Origin: CAADGY01 sp900696665
GTDB taxonomy: Bacteria > Acidobacteriota > Terriglobia > Bryobacterales > Bryobacteraceae
Length of the DNA: 64,000 nt
Assembly (NCBI GenBank): GCA_035063885.1
Contig: JAPSFM010000004.1
Coordinates: 62,001-126,000 of the forward strand
Direction of reading: 5' to 3'
Shown here: piece by piece, positions 8,418 through 16,135 of the stretch
Layout: the number at the start of each line of letters is the position of its first letter
Numbering within the stretch: the stretch's first letter is position 1
Notes under the pieces: generated by a model
The model's database searches: none
The model's input: the letters and a program-made list of their open reading frames with translations, nothing else
What the model was told of the DNA's origin: nothing
Made by a program: the position numbers and the translations under genes

Positions 8418-11400
8418 TTAACGTCCAACAGGTTCGGGACGCTCCTCCGGAACCATCTTTCCAGCATCCCGCCGCGGACGTTTCCAGGAACGCATCCATG
8501 CCTGGGCCGATTCCAGGTAAAGATAGACGACCGGCGTCAAGTAAAGCGTCACCAATTGGGAGACAACCAGGCCACCGCAGACGGCGAGACCCAGCGGGCG
8601 GCGCGAGTCCGCGCCGGCGCCCATTCCGAGCGCAATCGGCAGTGTCCCAAAGAAAGCGCATAACGTCGTCATCATGATGGGGCGAAAACGCAAAATGGCG
8701 CCCTGGAAGATCGCCTCCGCCGGCGATTTGCCCTCCGTGCGCTCGGCCTCCAGGGCAAAATCGATCATCATGATGGCGTTCTTTTTGACGATTCCGATCA
8801 ACAGAAGGACCCCTACAATCGCATAAATGTTGAGGTCGATACCGAAGAAGATCAGCGTCAACAGTGCGCCCAGCGCCGCCGAGGGCAGCCCGGAAAGAAT
8901 GGTGATCGGATGGATGAAGCTCTCGTACAAAATGCCAAGTACCAGATAAATCACCAGGATGGCCACAATCAGCAGAACCCACATATTGCGCAGCGATTCC
9001 TGGAAAGCCTGTGCCGTGCCTTGAAAGGTCGTGGTGATGGTGGAGGGCAGATTAATCTGCCTCATCGCTTCTTCGACCCGCTCCACAGCCTGGCCGATGG
9101 AGACGCCGGGCGCCAGGTTGAACGATACCGTGACCGCGGGAAGCTGGCCATAATGCGATACCTGTACCGGTGCTACTTCGTGCCGCAACGTGGCAACCGA
9201 CGCCAGCGGGACCAATGCGCCCCGCGACACTCCCGTGCCGCCGCTGCTGCGGATGTAAAGCTGAGAGAGGGCTTCCGGGTCGCGCTGGTATTCCGGAAGC
9301 ACTTCGAGAATGACGTAGTACTGGTTGCTGGCTGTGTATATCGTCGAGACCTGCCGCTGCCCGTATGCATCGTACAGCGCGTTCTCGATATCGGCCGCCG
9401 TAACGCCGTAGGTGCGGGACTGGTCGCGGTCGATGTCGACAGTGATCTGCGGACTCGCGATGCGAAGATCGGACGTGACATCCTGTAACCCCGGCAGTTG
9501 GGCGACGGTCGCTTCGGCCTTCGGAGCCCACTCGTAAAGCGTTTTAAGATCCGTATCCTGCAAAGTGAACTGGTACAGACTCTTGGTGAGCGTGCCGCCA
9601 ATCCGGATCGCAGGCGGAATTTGCAGAAACGTGTTGACGCCGGGGATCTCGGCAAGCACGGGCCGCAGTTGCTGCACGATCTCTTCGGCGCCCGGCCTGT
9701 CTTTGCGATCTTTGAGATGAATGAATATGCGTCCGGTGCTTGCGCCGCCACCCATAGAGCCTCCACCGCCCGCCGAGGAGGAGTAAGATTTCACGTACGG
9801 GTTCTTGCTTACCGCCGCCGCCACCTGCTGCTGGTACTCCGTCATCTTCTCGAACGAAGTCTCTTCGGATGCCTCCGTGCTGCCGAACAGAAAACCGGTG
9901 TCTTCGATCGGGAAAAAGCCTTTGGGGATTTTCACGAACAGGTATGCGGTAACTCCGACAACCAGAAAGGAGACCAGGAGCGTCGCCAGGCGGGCGCGCA
10001 GTACGGCGTGCAACGTCCACTCGTAGAGGCGCAGCATGTGGTCGAACTGCCGCTCGGACCAGTCGAACAGACGGCTGCGTCTTTCGCTATGGGCATGGTA
10101 CAGAAACCGGCTTCCGAGCATCGGAGTTAAGGTCAGCGAAATTACACCTGAAACGAGAATCGCCACCGAAATCACGACGGCGAATTCCTGAAGGAGGCGG
10201 CCGACAATACCGGACATGAACAATACCGGAATGAACACCGCCACCAGCGATGTGGTCATCGAGATGATGGTGAAGGTAATTTCCCGCGACCCGTCGATAG
10301 CCGCTTCCAGCCTGCCCTTCCCCATTTCCCGGTGCCGCACGATATTCTCGAGCACGACGATGGCATCGTCGACGACGAAGCCGACGGATAGCGTCAGGGC
10401 CATCGCGGAGAGGTTATCCAGCGTGTAGCCGAGCAGCTTCATCACGGCGAAAGTGCCCAATAGGGATAGAGGAACCGCAAGGCTCGGAATAACCGTCGCG
10501 GAGGGATTGCGCAGGAAGACGAAGATGACACCCACCACCAGCACAATGGCGATGATCAACGTCAATTGCACATCCCAAATGGAATGCCGGATCGGCTCGG
10601 AGCGGTCGAACAGAACGCCGAGGTTCATACCCGCGGGCATCTGCTCGCGAAGCATCGGCAGCAGTTCGCGGATCTTGTCCACGATCTGCACGGTGTTGGT
10701 ACCGGGCTGCCTTTGAATGGCGAGTACAATCGACCGTTCCCCGTTGAACCAGCTCGCCGTCTTGTTGTTTTCGACGCTGTCTATTACTCGCGCGATTTCG
10801 TGCAGGCGCACGGGGCGGCCGTTGCGGTATGCGACAATCAGCGGGCGGAACTGCCCGGCGGAGGAAAGTTGGCCCGTTGTTTCGATGGTGTAGGCTTTGC
10901 TCGTGCCATCCAGCGCGCCGACGGGCAGGTTCGAGTTGCCCGCATTGAGAGCGGCCCGTACTTCATCAATCCCGATGCCGAGCGAAGCGAGCCGGTCCGG
11001 ATCGGCTTGCACGCGAACAGCATATTTCTGTGACCCGTAGACGTCCACCTGCGCGACGCCGTTGACAGTGGAAATACGCTGAGCCATGTTGATTTGCGCG
11101 TACTCGTCCACTTCCGGCAACGGCAGCGTCGCCGAGCTCAGCCCCAGATAAAGAATCGGCTGCTCGGCGGGATTTACCTTCCGATAGGTGGGAGGCTGCG
11201 GCATATTGTCGGGCAGTTCACGCGCCGCCGCCGAAATGGCAGCCTGCACGTCCTGCGCCGCGGCGTCGATATTCCGTTCCAGGTCGAATTGAAGCGTGAT
11301 CCGCGTCGATCCAACACCACTGGTGGAGTTGATCGAAGAGATGCCCTGAACTGACGTGAATTCCCGTTCGAGCGGCGTGGCCACGGTATTTGCCATCGTC

Positions 11401-11570
11401 TCCGGATTGGCGCCTGGCAGGCTGGCGCTCACCATGATGGTCGGAAAATCCACGTTGGGAAGATCGCTGACAGGTAAGCCGAGATAGGCGAGGACGCCAA
11501 AAACGCTGATACCTGCCATCAACAATGTCGTGGTGACAGCCCGCCGTATAAAGAACTCGGTGATATTCAT
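8418..11570 (-). CDS. RND (HAE1-type) efflux pump inner-membrane permease, MdtB/AcrB-like
   Basis: The protein is about 1050 residues from the ATG at 11570, which overlaps the adaptor stop as ATGA. It has the standard RND layout: an N-terminal TM (FFIRRAVTTTLLMAGISVF), a first porter domain, a TM block with the proton-relay Asp pair in GFVVDDAIVV, a duplicated second half, and IVKKNAIMMIDFAL near the C-terminus. A Gly/Ser-rich insertion (GGGGSMGGGAS) lies in the second periplasmic half. The downstream position relative to its adaptor, and the divergent TolC-like gene, make a complete tripartite pump. Typical substrates are hydrophobic antimicrobials; the real range is unknown. Confidence 0.95.
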   Translation of the reverse strand: MNITEFFIRRAVTTTLLMAGISVFGVLAYLGLPVSDLPNVDFPTIMVSASLPGANPETMANTVATPLEREFTSVQGISSINSTSGVGSTRITLQFDLERNIDAAAQDVQAAISAAARELPDNMPQPPTYRKVNPAEQPILYLGLSSATLPLPEVDEYAQINMAQRISTVNGVAQVDVYGSQKYAVRVQADPDRLASLGIGIDEVRAALNAGNSNLPVGALDGTSKAYTIETTGQLSSAGQFRPLIVAYRNGRPVRLHEIARVIDSVENNKTASWFNGERSIVLAIQRQPGTNTVQIVDKIRELLPMLREQMPAGMNLGVLFDRSEPIRHSIWDVQLTLIIAIVLVVGVIFVFLRNPSATVIPSLAVPLSLLGTFAVMKLLGYTLDNLSAMALTLSVGFVVDDAIVVLENIVRHREMGKGRLEAAIDGSREITFTIISMTTSLVAVFIPVLFMSGIVGRLLQEFAVVISVAILVSGVISLTLTPMLGSRFLYHAHSERRSRLFDWSERQFDHMLRLYEWTLHAVLRARLATLLVSFLVVGVTAYLFVKIPKGFFPIEDTGFLFGSTEASEETSFEKMTEYQQQVAAAVSKNPYVKSYSSSAGGGGSMGGGASTGRIFIHLKDRKDRPGAEEIVQQLRPVLAEIPGVNTFLQIPPAIRIGGTLTKSLYQFTLQDTDLKTLYEWAPKAEATVAQLPGLQDVTSDLRIASPQITVDIDRDQSRTYGVTAADIENALYDAYGQRQVSTIYTASNQYYVILEVLPEYQRDPEALSQLYIRSSGGTGVSRGALVPLASVATLRHEVAPVQVSHYGQLPAVTVSFNLAPGVSIGQAVERVEEAMRQINLPSTITTTFQGTAQAFQESLRNMWVLLIVAILVIYLVLGILYESFIHPITILSGLPSAALGALLTLIFFGIDLNIYAIVGVLLLIGIVKKNAIMMIDFALEAERTEGKSPAEAIFQGAILRFRPIMMTTLCAFFGTLPIALGMGAGADSRRPLGLAVCGGLVVSQLVTLYLTPVVYLYLESAQAWMRSWKRPRRDAGKMVPEERPEPVGR

Positions 11571-12847
11571 GGCCGCGCCACTCCAATATTGCGCGCCTGC
11601 TCGCCGGTGGGTTCCCATGTGCGCACCACGTGCACCTTGATCCCTGATTTCACCCGCACCTGGCCTTCGACAATGACCCGCTCGCCCGGTTTCAAGCCCT
11701 TGTCAACAACGGTGAAATCGTTCCAGGTGCGAGCGGCTTCAACGGTTCGCAGTTCAGCCGTGGAATCGGGCTTCACCACAAAAACGTAGTGGCCGGTTTG
11801 TGAAGTACGCACGGCCGCAGCCGGCGCCACGGTGGCCGTCTGCATCGCCAGCCGTACGACGACATTGACGAACTGACCTGGCCAGAGCCTTCTATCCGTA
11901 TTGGAGAACCGGGCTTTCATCAGGATGGTCCCGGTGCTCTGGTCCACTTCGTTATCCAGAAAATCAACCTGTCCCTCGGCTGGTGGGCCTTGCGCCTGCG
12001 CGGGTTGCGCCTCCACCAGAAGTTTCCCCCGGTCTGCATACCGGCGCAACTCGCTCAGGGATTGCTCCGGAATAGAGAAAGTGGCATAGGCAGGTGTGAT
12101 CTGGTTAATGATGACTAGCGGCGTGTCGGCATTCACCGAAACGAGATTGCCCGCCTTCTGGGTCAGGTTTCCCGTTCTGCCGCCGATAGGCGCCCGTATG
12201 GTGGTGTAACTCAATTGCAGCCGCGCATCGGACAGCTTTGCTTCAGCGCCTTCCACCGCGGCGCGCGCGCTCTCTATAGCCACTCTGGACGCATCCGCAC
12301 CTTTCTCGGCCGCGATGGCGCTGGTTTCGTATTGCTCGTTCTGAATTCGGGGAATGATCCCCTTCGAGGCAAGCTCTGCGTAGCGGTTGGCTTGCGAACG
12401 GGCGTTCTTCGCCTCCGCCAGGTCCCGCTCGTAGTTAGCTTCCGATTGTGCGAGTGCCGCTTTGGCATTCGCCAGCGCTGCCTCGGCTTCTTTGACCGCC
12501 TGCCGGAACTGGCGGGGGTCGATCTGAAAAAGAATCTGGCCCTGACGGACGTCGTCGCCTTCCTGGAAATGGACCCGTTCGATCTGCCCGGCGACTTGCG
12601 ACTTCACTTGCACCCGCGAAAACGCCTCGATATTGCCAATGGCCTGGATTTCGAGCGGCACCTCCTGCCGGCGAACCTCGGCCACCACAACAGGCGGCGC
12701 GGGAGCGGCGCCGCTTTGCTCGGAGGATTCCTCCGGTGTGGCTGTACCACAGCCGTTCAATCCCATTACGACCACCAGACCTACGCTGGCTGCGATAACC
12801 TGGAGGCGGCAATTGACTTGCCGTCCGGCGGGCAAACTTCGGAACAC
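11567..12847 (-). CDS. RND efflux periplasmic adaptor (membrane-fusion lipoprotein)
   Basis: The protein has 426 residues from a GTG at 12847. The N-terminus has a hydrophobic segment ending in a lipobox-like MGLNGC, so it is probably a lipoprotein. The two lipoyl half-motifs (VQVKSQVAGQIERVHF and TIRAPIGGRTGNL) flank an Ala/Glu-rich coiled-coil hairpin (about 110-195). A beta-barrel and a membrane-proximal domain follow. It is an HlyD/AcrA-type adaptor that bridges the permease encoded by the overlapping downstream gene and the outer-membrane channel at 12918. The 70-base divergent gap to the channel gene probably carries promoters for both directions. Confidence 0.93.
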   Translation of the reverse strand: MFRSLPAGRQVNCRLQVIAASVGLVVVMGLNGCGTATPEESSEQSGAAPAPPVVVAEVRRQEVPLEIQAIGNIEAFSRVQVKSQVAGQIERVHFQEGDDVRQGQILFQIDPRQFRQAVKEAEAALANAKAALAQSEANYERDLAEAKNARSQANRYAELASKGIIPRIQNEQYETSAIAAEKGADASRVAIESARAAVEGAEAKLSDARLQLSYTTIRAPIGGRTGNLTQKAGNLVSVNADTPLVIINQITPAYATFSIPEQSLSELRRYADRGKLLVEAQPAQAQGPPAEGQVDFLDNEVDQSTGTILMKARFSNTDRRLWPGQFVNVVVRLAMQTATVAPAAAVRTSQTGHYVFVVKPDSTAELRTVEAARTWNDFTVVDKGLKPGERVIVEGQVRVKSGIKVHVVRTWEPTGEQARNIGVARP

Positions 12848-12917
12848 AACGAACAGACGCTACCCCTCTCTACGATGTTACTTAATCCCTTGCTACCCTG
12901 TCCTACAGTCACCTGCC

Positions 12918-14885
12918 ATGAAAGACAGAAAAAACCTTCTCGTCTTGTGCGCGTTCTATCTGTGCGGCGCACAAGGGATATGCCCACAACAGTCCGCCGC
13001 GCGCGCGCCTCTTCCTGCTAGTTTACCCGGTACCCTTGGATCCGAAAGCGGCCTCTTCGATCGATATCGAGGCTCTCCGGTTCCGCCGGTTAATTTCTTT
13101 GACTCGCCGCGTCTGGAAACACTGATCCGTGCAGGGACCCTTTATCTCTCGCTCCGGGATGCTATTACGCTCGCCATCGAGAATAACCTGGATGTCGAAA
13201 TGCAACGGCTGACGCCCATCATCGCCGAAACTGACATTCTGAGGGCCCAAGCCGGCGGTTCGATTCGAGGCATTACAGCGAGTGTACAAGAGGGCCCCTC
13301 CGGGCTGGGTTCTACTGTGCGGGGAGCCGCCGGGCAGACCCAGGGCATCTCGACAACACCTGTAGAGACGCAATCCAGACAGCAGTCCGTGTCGATGGCG
13401 GCCGCGACAGGCGCCTCGGGACCGCCGGTCCCCAGCCTCGATCCCGCCGTGGTGGGAACCGCCGGCTGGAATCGCACCAATCGCCCACAAACCAATACTT
13501 TCATAACCGGGACGAACGAACTGACCTCCACCGCACAGTTGGGAGATTTGCGCTTTCAGCAAGGCTTCCTGTGGGGAGGAACCGCATCACTGGGCCTCGA
13601 TATCACGCGCCAGAACACGAACAACCTGCGCTCGAATATCAATCCTGCTACCACGGCGGGGCTGGCGTTCACCTACGTTCAACCTCTCTTGCAAGGTTTC
13701 GGATTGGCGGTGAATAACCGGTTTATCCGAATCGCAAAGAATAACCGGCAGGTCTCGGACCTGGTTTTTGAGCAGCAGGTGATGACGACCGCTTACACAG
13801 TCGCACGCCTTTACTGGGACCTGGTGAGCTTGAACAGCGAATTGCGGGTCCAGGAACAATCCCTGGCTCTTTCCGAACGTCTATTGAACGACAATATCCT
13901 CCAGGAGCAGGCCGGAACGCTGGCGCCCATTGATGTCGTTCGAGCGCGGGCAGAAGTGGCTGGAGCACGAAGGGACCTGACCGTGGCCCAAACTCGCGTG
14001 CGCCAGCAGGAAACGATCCTGCTCGACTACATCACGCGGCAGACACTGGACGCGCAGCGGCTGGGCACGCTGCGCATCACGCCGACCGACGCCATCAGTC
14101 CGCCTGCCCAGGATCCGGTTCAACCGTTTCAAGACCTTGTCGCCGAAGCGGAACGACGCAGGCCAGAGCTCGCCGCCGCGCTTCTGCAAGTGGAGAACTC
14201 GCGCATTTCGCTTAGCGGCACGCGCAGCGCGCTGCTGCCTTCACTCGATCTTGTAGTGAACGGCCGCAGCAATGCTCTCTTCGGCCCCATCAGTTCGTTG
14301 CCGCTGATTCCAGGCAGCGCTGGCGGATTCATCGAACGCACAGCCGATCCAGCATTCGTAGGAGGGGCAGGCACGGGCCTGTCCCAGATTTTTCGAGCGC
14401 GATTTCCAGATTATGGAGTGCAGTTACAACTCACGATTCCGCTGGCGAACCGGGCTGCGCGGGCCGATTACACGCGGGATCAATTATCGGCACGCCAGCA
14501 GGAAATCCGGCTTCGGCAAATAGAAAAACAGATCGGTGTGGACGTGTCAAACGCGCTAATCGCGGTGGAACAGAGCCGGGCGGCGTACCAGGCAGCCGAG
14601 GAGGCGCGCATGTTTCAGGAGCAGTCGCTCGAGGCGGAAAGGGAAAAATACGCTGTGGGAGTTTCTACGAACTTCCTGGTAATTCAATACCAGCGGGACC
14701 TGGCCGAAGCACAGTCGGCCGAGGTGGCGGCACTGGCCGACTATGCAAAAGCACGGGCCACACTCGACCGCGTCACCGGTGGAATCCTGGAGCGCTACGG
14801 CATCTCGATCGTCGAAGCCTATCGCGGCCGGATTTCGAGCACCACGAGCGCTCCGGGGACACCGCCATCCCCACAGCGCCCGTGA
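12918..14885 (+). CDS. TolC-family outer-membrane efflux channel
   Basis: The protein has 655 residues from the ATG at 12918 (MKDRKNLLVLCAFYLCG, a signal peptide). Longer upstream frames lie over the divergent adaptor and are rejected. The TolC/OEP repeats are visible: LRDAITLAIENNLDVE near the N-terminus, a first helical hairpin around ARLYWDLVSLNSELRVQEQ, and a second around VSNALIAVEQSRAAYQAAEE with FLVIQYQRDLAEAQ. It is longer than typical TolC (about 470) because of an N-terminal extension rich in Ser/Thr/Pro (about 90-150). It should form the trimeric exit duct for the pump encoded on the opposite strand. Confidence 0.92.
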   Translation: MKDRKNLLVLCAFYLCGAQGICPQQSAARAPLPASLPGTLGSESGLFDRYRGSPVPPVNFFDSPRLETLIRAGTLYLSLRDAITLAIENNLDVEMQRLTPIIAETDILRAQAGGSIRGITASVQEGPSGLGSTVRGAAGQTQGISTTPVETQSRQQSVSMAAATGASGPPVPSLDPAVVGTAGWNRTNRPQTNTFITGTNELTSTAQLGDLRFQQGFLWGGTASLGLDITRQNTNNLRSNINPATTAGLAFTYVQPLLQGFGLAVNNRFIRIAKNNRQVSDLVFEQQVMTTAYTVARLYWDLVSLNSELRVQEQSLALSERLLNDNILQEQAGTLAPIDVVRARAEVAGARRDLTVAQTRVRQQETILLDYITRQTLDAQRLGTLRITPTDAISPPAQDPVQPFQDLVAEAERRRPELAAALLQVENSRISLSGTRSALLPSLDLVVNGRSNALFGPISSLPLIPGSAGGFIERTADPAFVGGAGTGLSQIFRARFPDYGVQLQLTIPLANRAARADYTRDQLSARQQEIRLRQIEKQIGVDVSNALIAVEQSRAAYQAAEEARMFQEQSLEAEREKYAVGVSTNFLVIQYQRDLAEAQSAEVAALADYAKARATLDRVTGGILERYGISIVEAYRGRISSTTSAPGTPPSPQRP

Positions 14886-14908
14886 TGCTCCGGGCGTTGC
14901 AGCCTGCT

Positions 14909-15325
14909 TTATTCGTGTCGAGGCTTCACAAACACTGATGCGCGCTGGACGCCCGCGGCGTTTCTCGCCATCTCGCGTTCCGCTCTCGACTTGTATACTT
15001 CCCTGCCTCGGCCGGAGCCCGGCCCCCAGATCTGCGAAAGGAAGTGTGTTGCGCCGTACCGGTTGAACACGAGTTTGCCGGTTTCGGCCGCTTTCCTGGT
15101 CTCGACCGGCATCGTCAGAACCAGACAGGATGCCTTCCAGTCCGGGCTACTGATCCTGACAACTCCGGGCATGCTGTACGTGAAGGTGTATTCGCCGGCG
15201 GCCATCCGTGTAGTGCCCACTGTGAAGTCGAACGGGATGGTCGCTTTGAGCGGTAACTCAGCAAAGCCGGGCGCACTCATTAGCAGTGCCGCCAGACTTA
15301 GTGTTGCGAAAGTTTTCGGTGGCAT
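14909..15325 (-). CDS. Small exported protein of unknown function
   Basis: The protein has 138 residues from the ATG at 15325, which is preceded by a strong GGAGGAG site. A longer upstream frame has no such support. A signal peptide (TFATLSLAALLMSAPGFA) is followed by a beta-rich region with KATIPFDFTVGTTRMAAGEYTF. Short exported proteins with an 'IPFxFxVG...LPAGxY' pattern are frequent in Acidobacteria, but no function is known to me. It is divergent from the sigma-factor gene and convergent with the channel gene, with 23 bases between stops. Confidence 0.8.
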   Translation of the reverse strand: MPPKTFATLSLAALLMSAPGFAELPLKATIPFDFTVGTTRMAAGEYTFTYSMPGVVRISSPDWKASCLVLTMPVETRKAAETGKLVFNRYGATHFLSQIWGPGSGRGREVYKSRAEREMARNAAGVQRASVFVKPRHE

Positions 15326-15525
15326 TTTGGAATCTCCTCCTTTGCCGCCGGCGCCGTAGAGTGTCTCCCGGAACCGCCGGCTCACATAAGAGAGCGCCAC
15401 CTGGAGAAAAGTCCGCCACGAGGGAGACCCGGCTTGATCCAACCGCCAGTACTGCAAGTACCTTGCGTACCAGGATCGAGTAACAATACCGGAATTCTTG
15501 TGGCTCTGCCATGAGCGGAATATCG

Positions 15526-15531
15526 TATAAT
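15526..15531 (+). promoter_or_regulatory. Candidate -10 box for the sigma-factor/kinase operon
   Basis: TATAAT lies 28 bases before the sigma-factor ATG. No convincing -35 hexamer is found at 16-18 bases, so another sigma factor or an activator may be involved. Confidence 0.3.
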
Positions 15532-15559
15532 TGCTCGCATCAGGCGTGTCTTCCTGGGA

Positions 15560-16135
15560 ATGAAGGAGATTACGCAACTTCTGTCCGAATGGCGCTCGGG
15601 GAGTCGCGAAGTCGAGAATGAGCTTTTCTCACTCGTGCTGCCCGACCTGCGGCGTCTCGCACACTACCTGATGAAGCGCGAGCGCAAGGGGCACTCTTTG
15701 CAGTCCACGGAACTAGTCAATCAAATCTACGTTCGACTTGTCGCCGCCAAGGATCGGGATTGGCAGAATCGGGCTCATTTTTTCGCTATTGCCGCTAGAG
15801 CCATGCGCCGGTATCTCATCGATCACGCGCGCAGGCGGCCCAACGCCAACTTCGTGTCTTTGGAAAAAATCGAGCATTTCCTGTCTACCGGCAGTGCAAA
15901 GATCGATCAAATAATTGCCATGGACCGTCTGCTGGACACCTTGGCGAAAGAAAAGCCCGAATGGTGCACCGTGGTGGAAGTCAAGTATTTTCTCGGTCAG
16001 ACGGATGAGGAAGCGGCGGAGGCTCTGGGTCTGCGTCTGCGCACCATGCAGCGGATGTGGAAGGACGCCCGGCAGTGGCTCTTCGAGAGAATGGAGTCCG
16101 CCAATGCAGAAGTCCCGGCCAGACAATCCAGATAG
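15560..16135 (+). CDS. ECF-like RNA polymerase sigma factor (acidobacterial sigma-70 ECF-like subfamily)
   Basis: The protein has 191 residues. Sigma region 2 is seen around LVLPDLRRLAHYLMKRER, then HSLQSTELVNQIYVRLV and RAHFFAIAARAMRRYLIDHAR, the signature of the ECF-like subfamily common in Acidobacteria and Planctomycetes. Region 4 follows (VVEVKYFLGQTDEEAAEALGLR, then a recognition helix RTMQRMWKDARQWL). No anti-sigma gene is adjacent. Instead the next gene, overlapping by 32 bases, encodes a membrane Ser/Thr kinase-TPR protein. Linked kinases are thought to replace anti-sigma factors in several ECF groups, so this sigma factor is probably controlled by phosphorylation (inference). Confidence 0.9.
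   Translation: MKEITQLLSEWRSGSREVENELFSLVLPDLRRLAHYLMKRERKGHSLQSTELVNQIYVRLVAAKDRDWQNRAHFFAIAARAMRRYLIDHARRRPNANFVSLEKIEHFLSTGSAKIDQIIAMDRLLDTLAKEKPEWCTVVEVKYFLGQTDEEAAEALGLRLRTMQRMWKDARQWLFERMESANAEVPARQSR

Noticed and set aside
15449..15470. Three GTAC tetramers at exact 9-base spacing
   Set aside because: Short tetramers could recur by chance, and no promoter is positioned around them.
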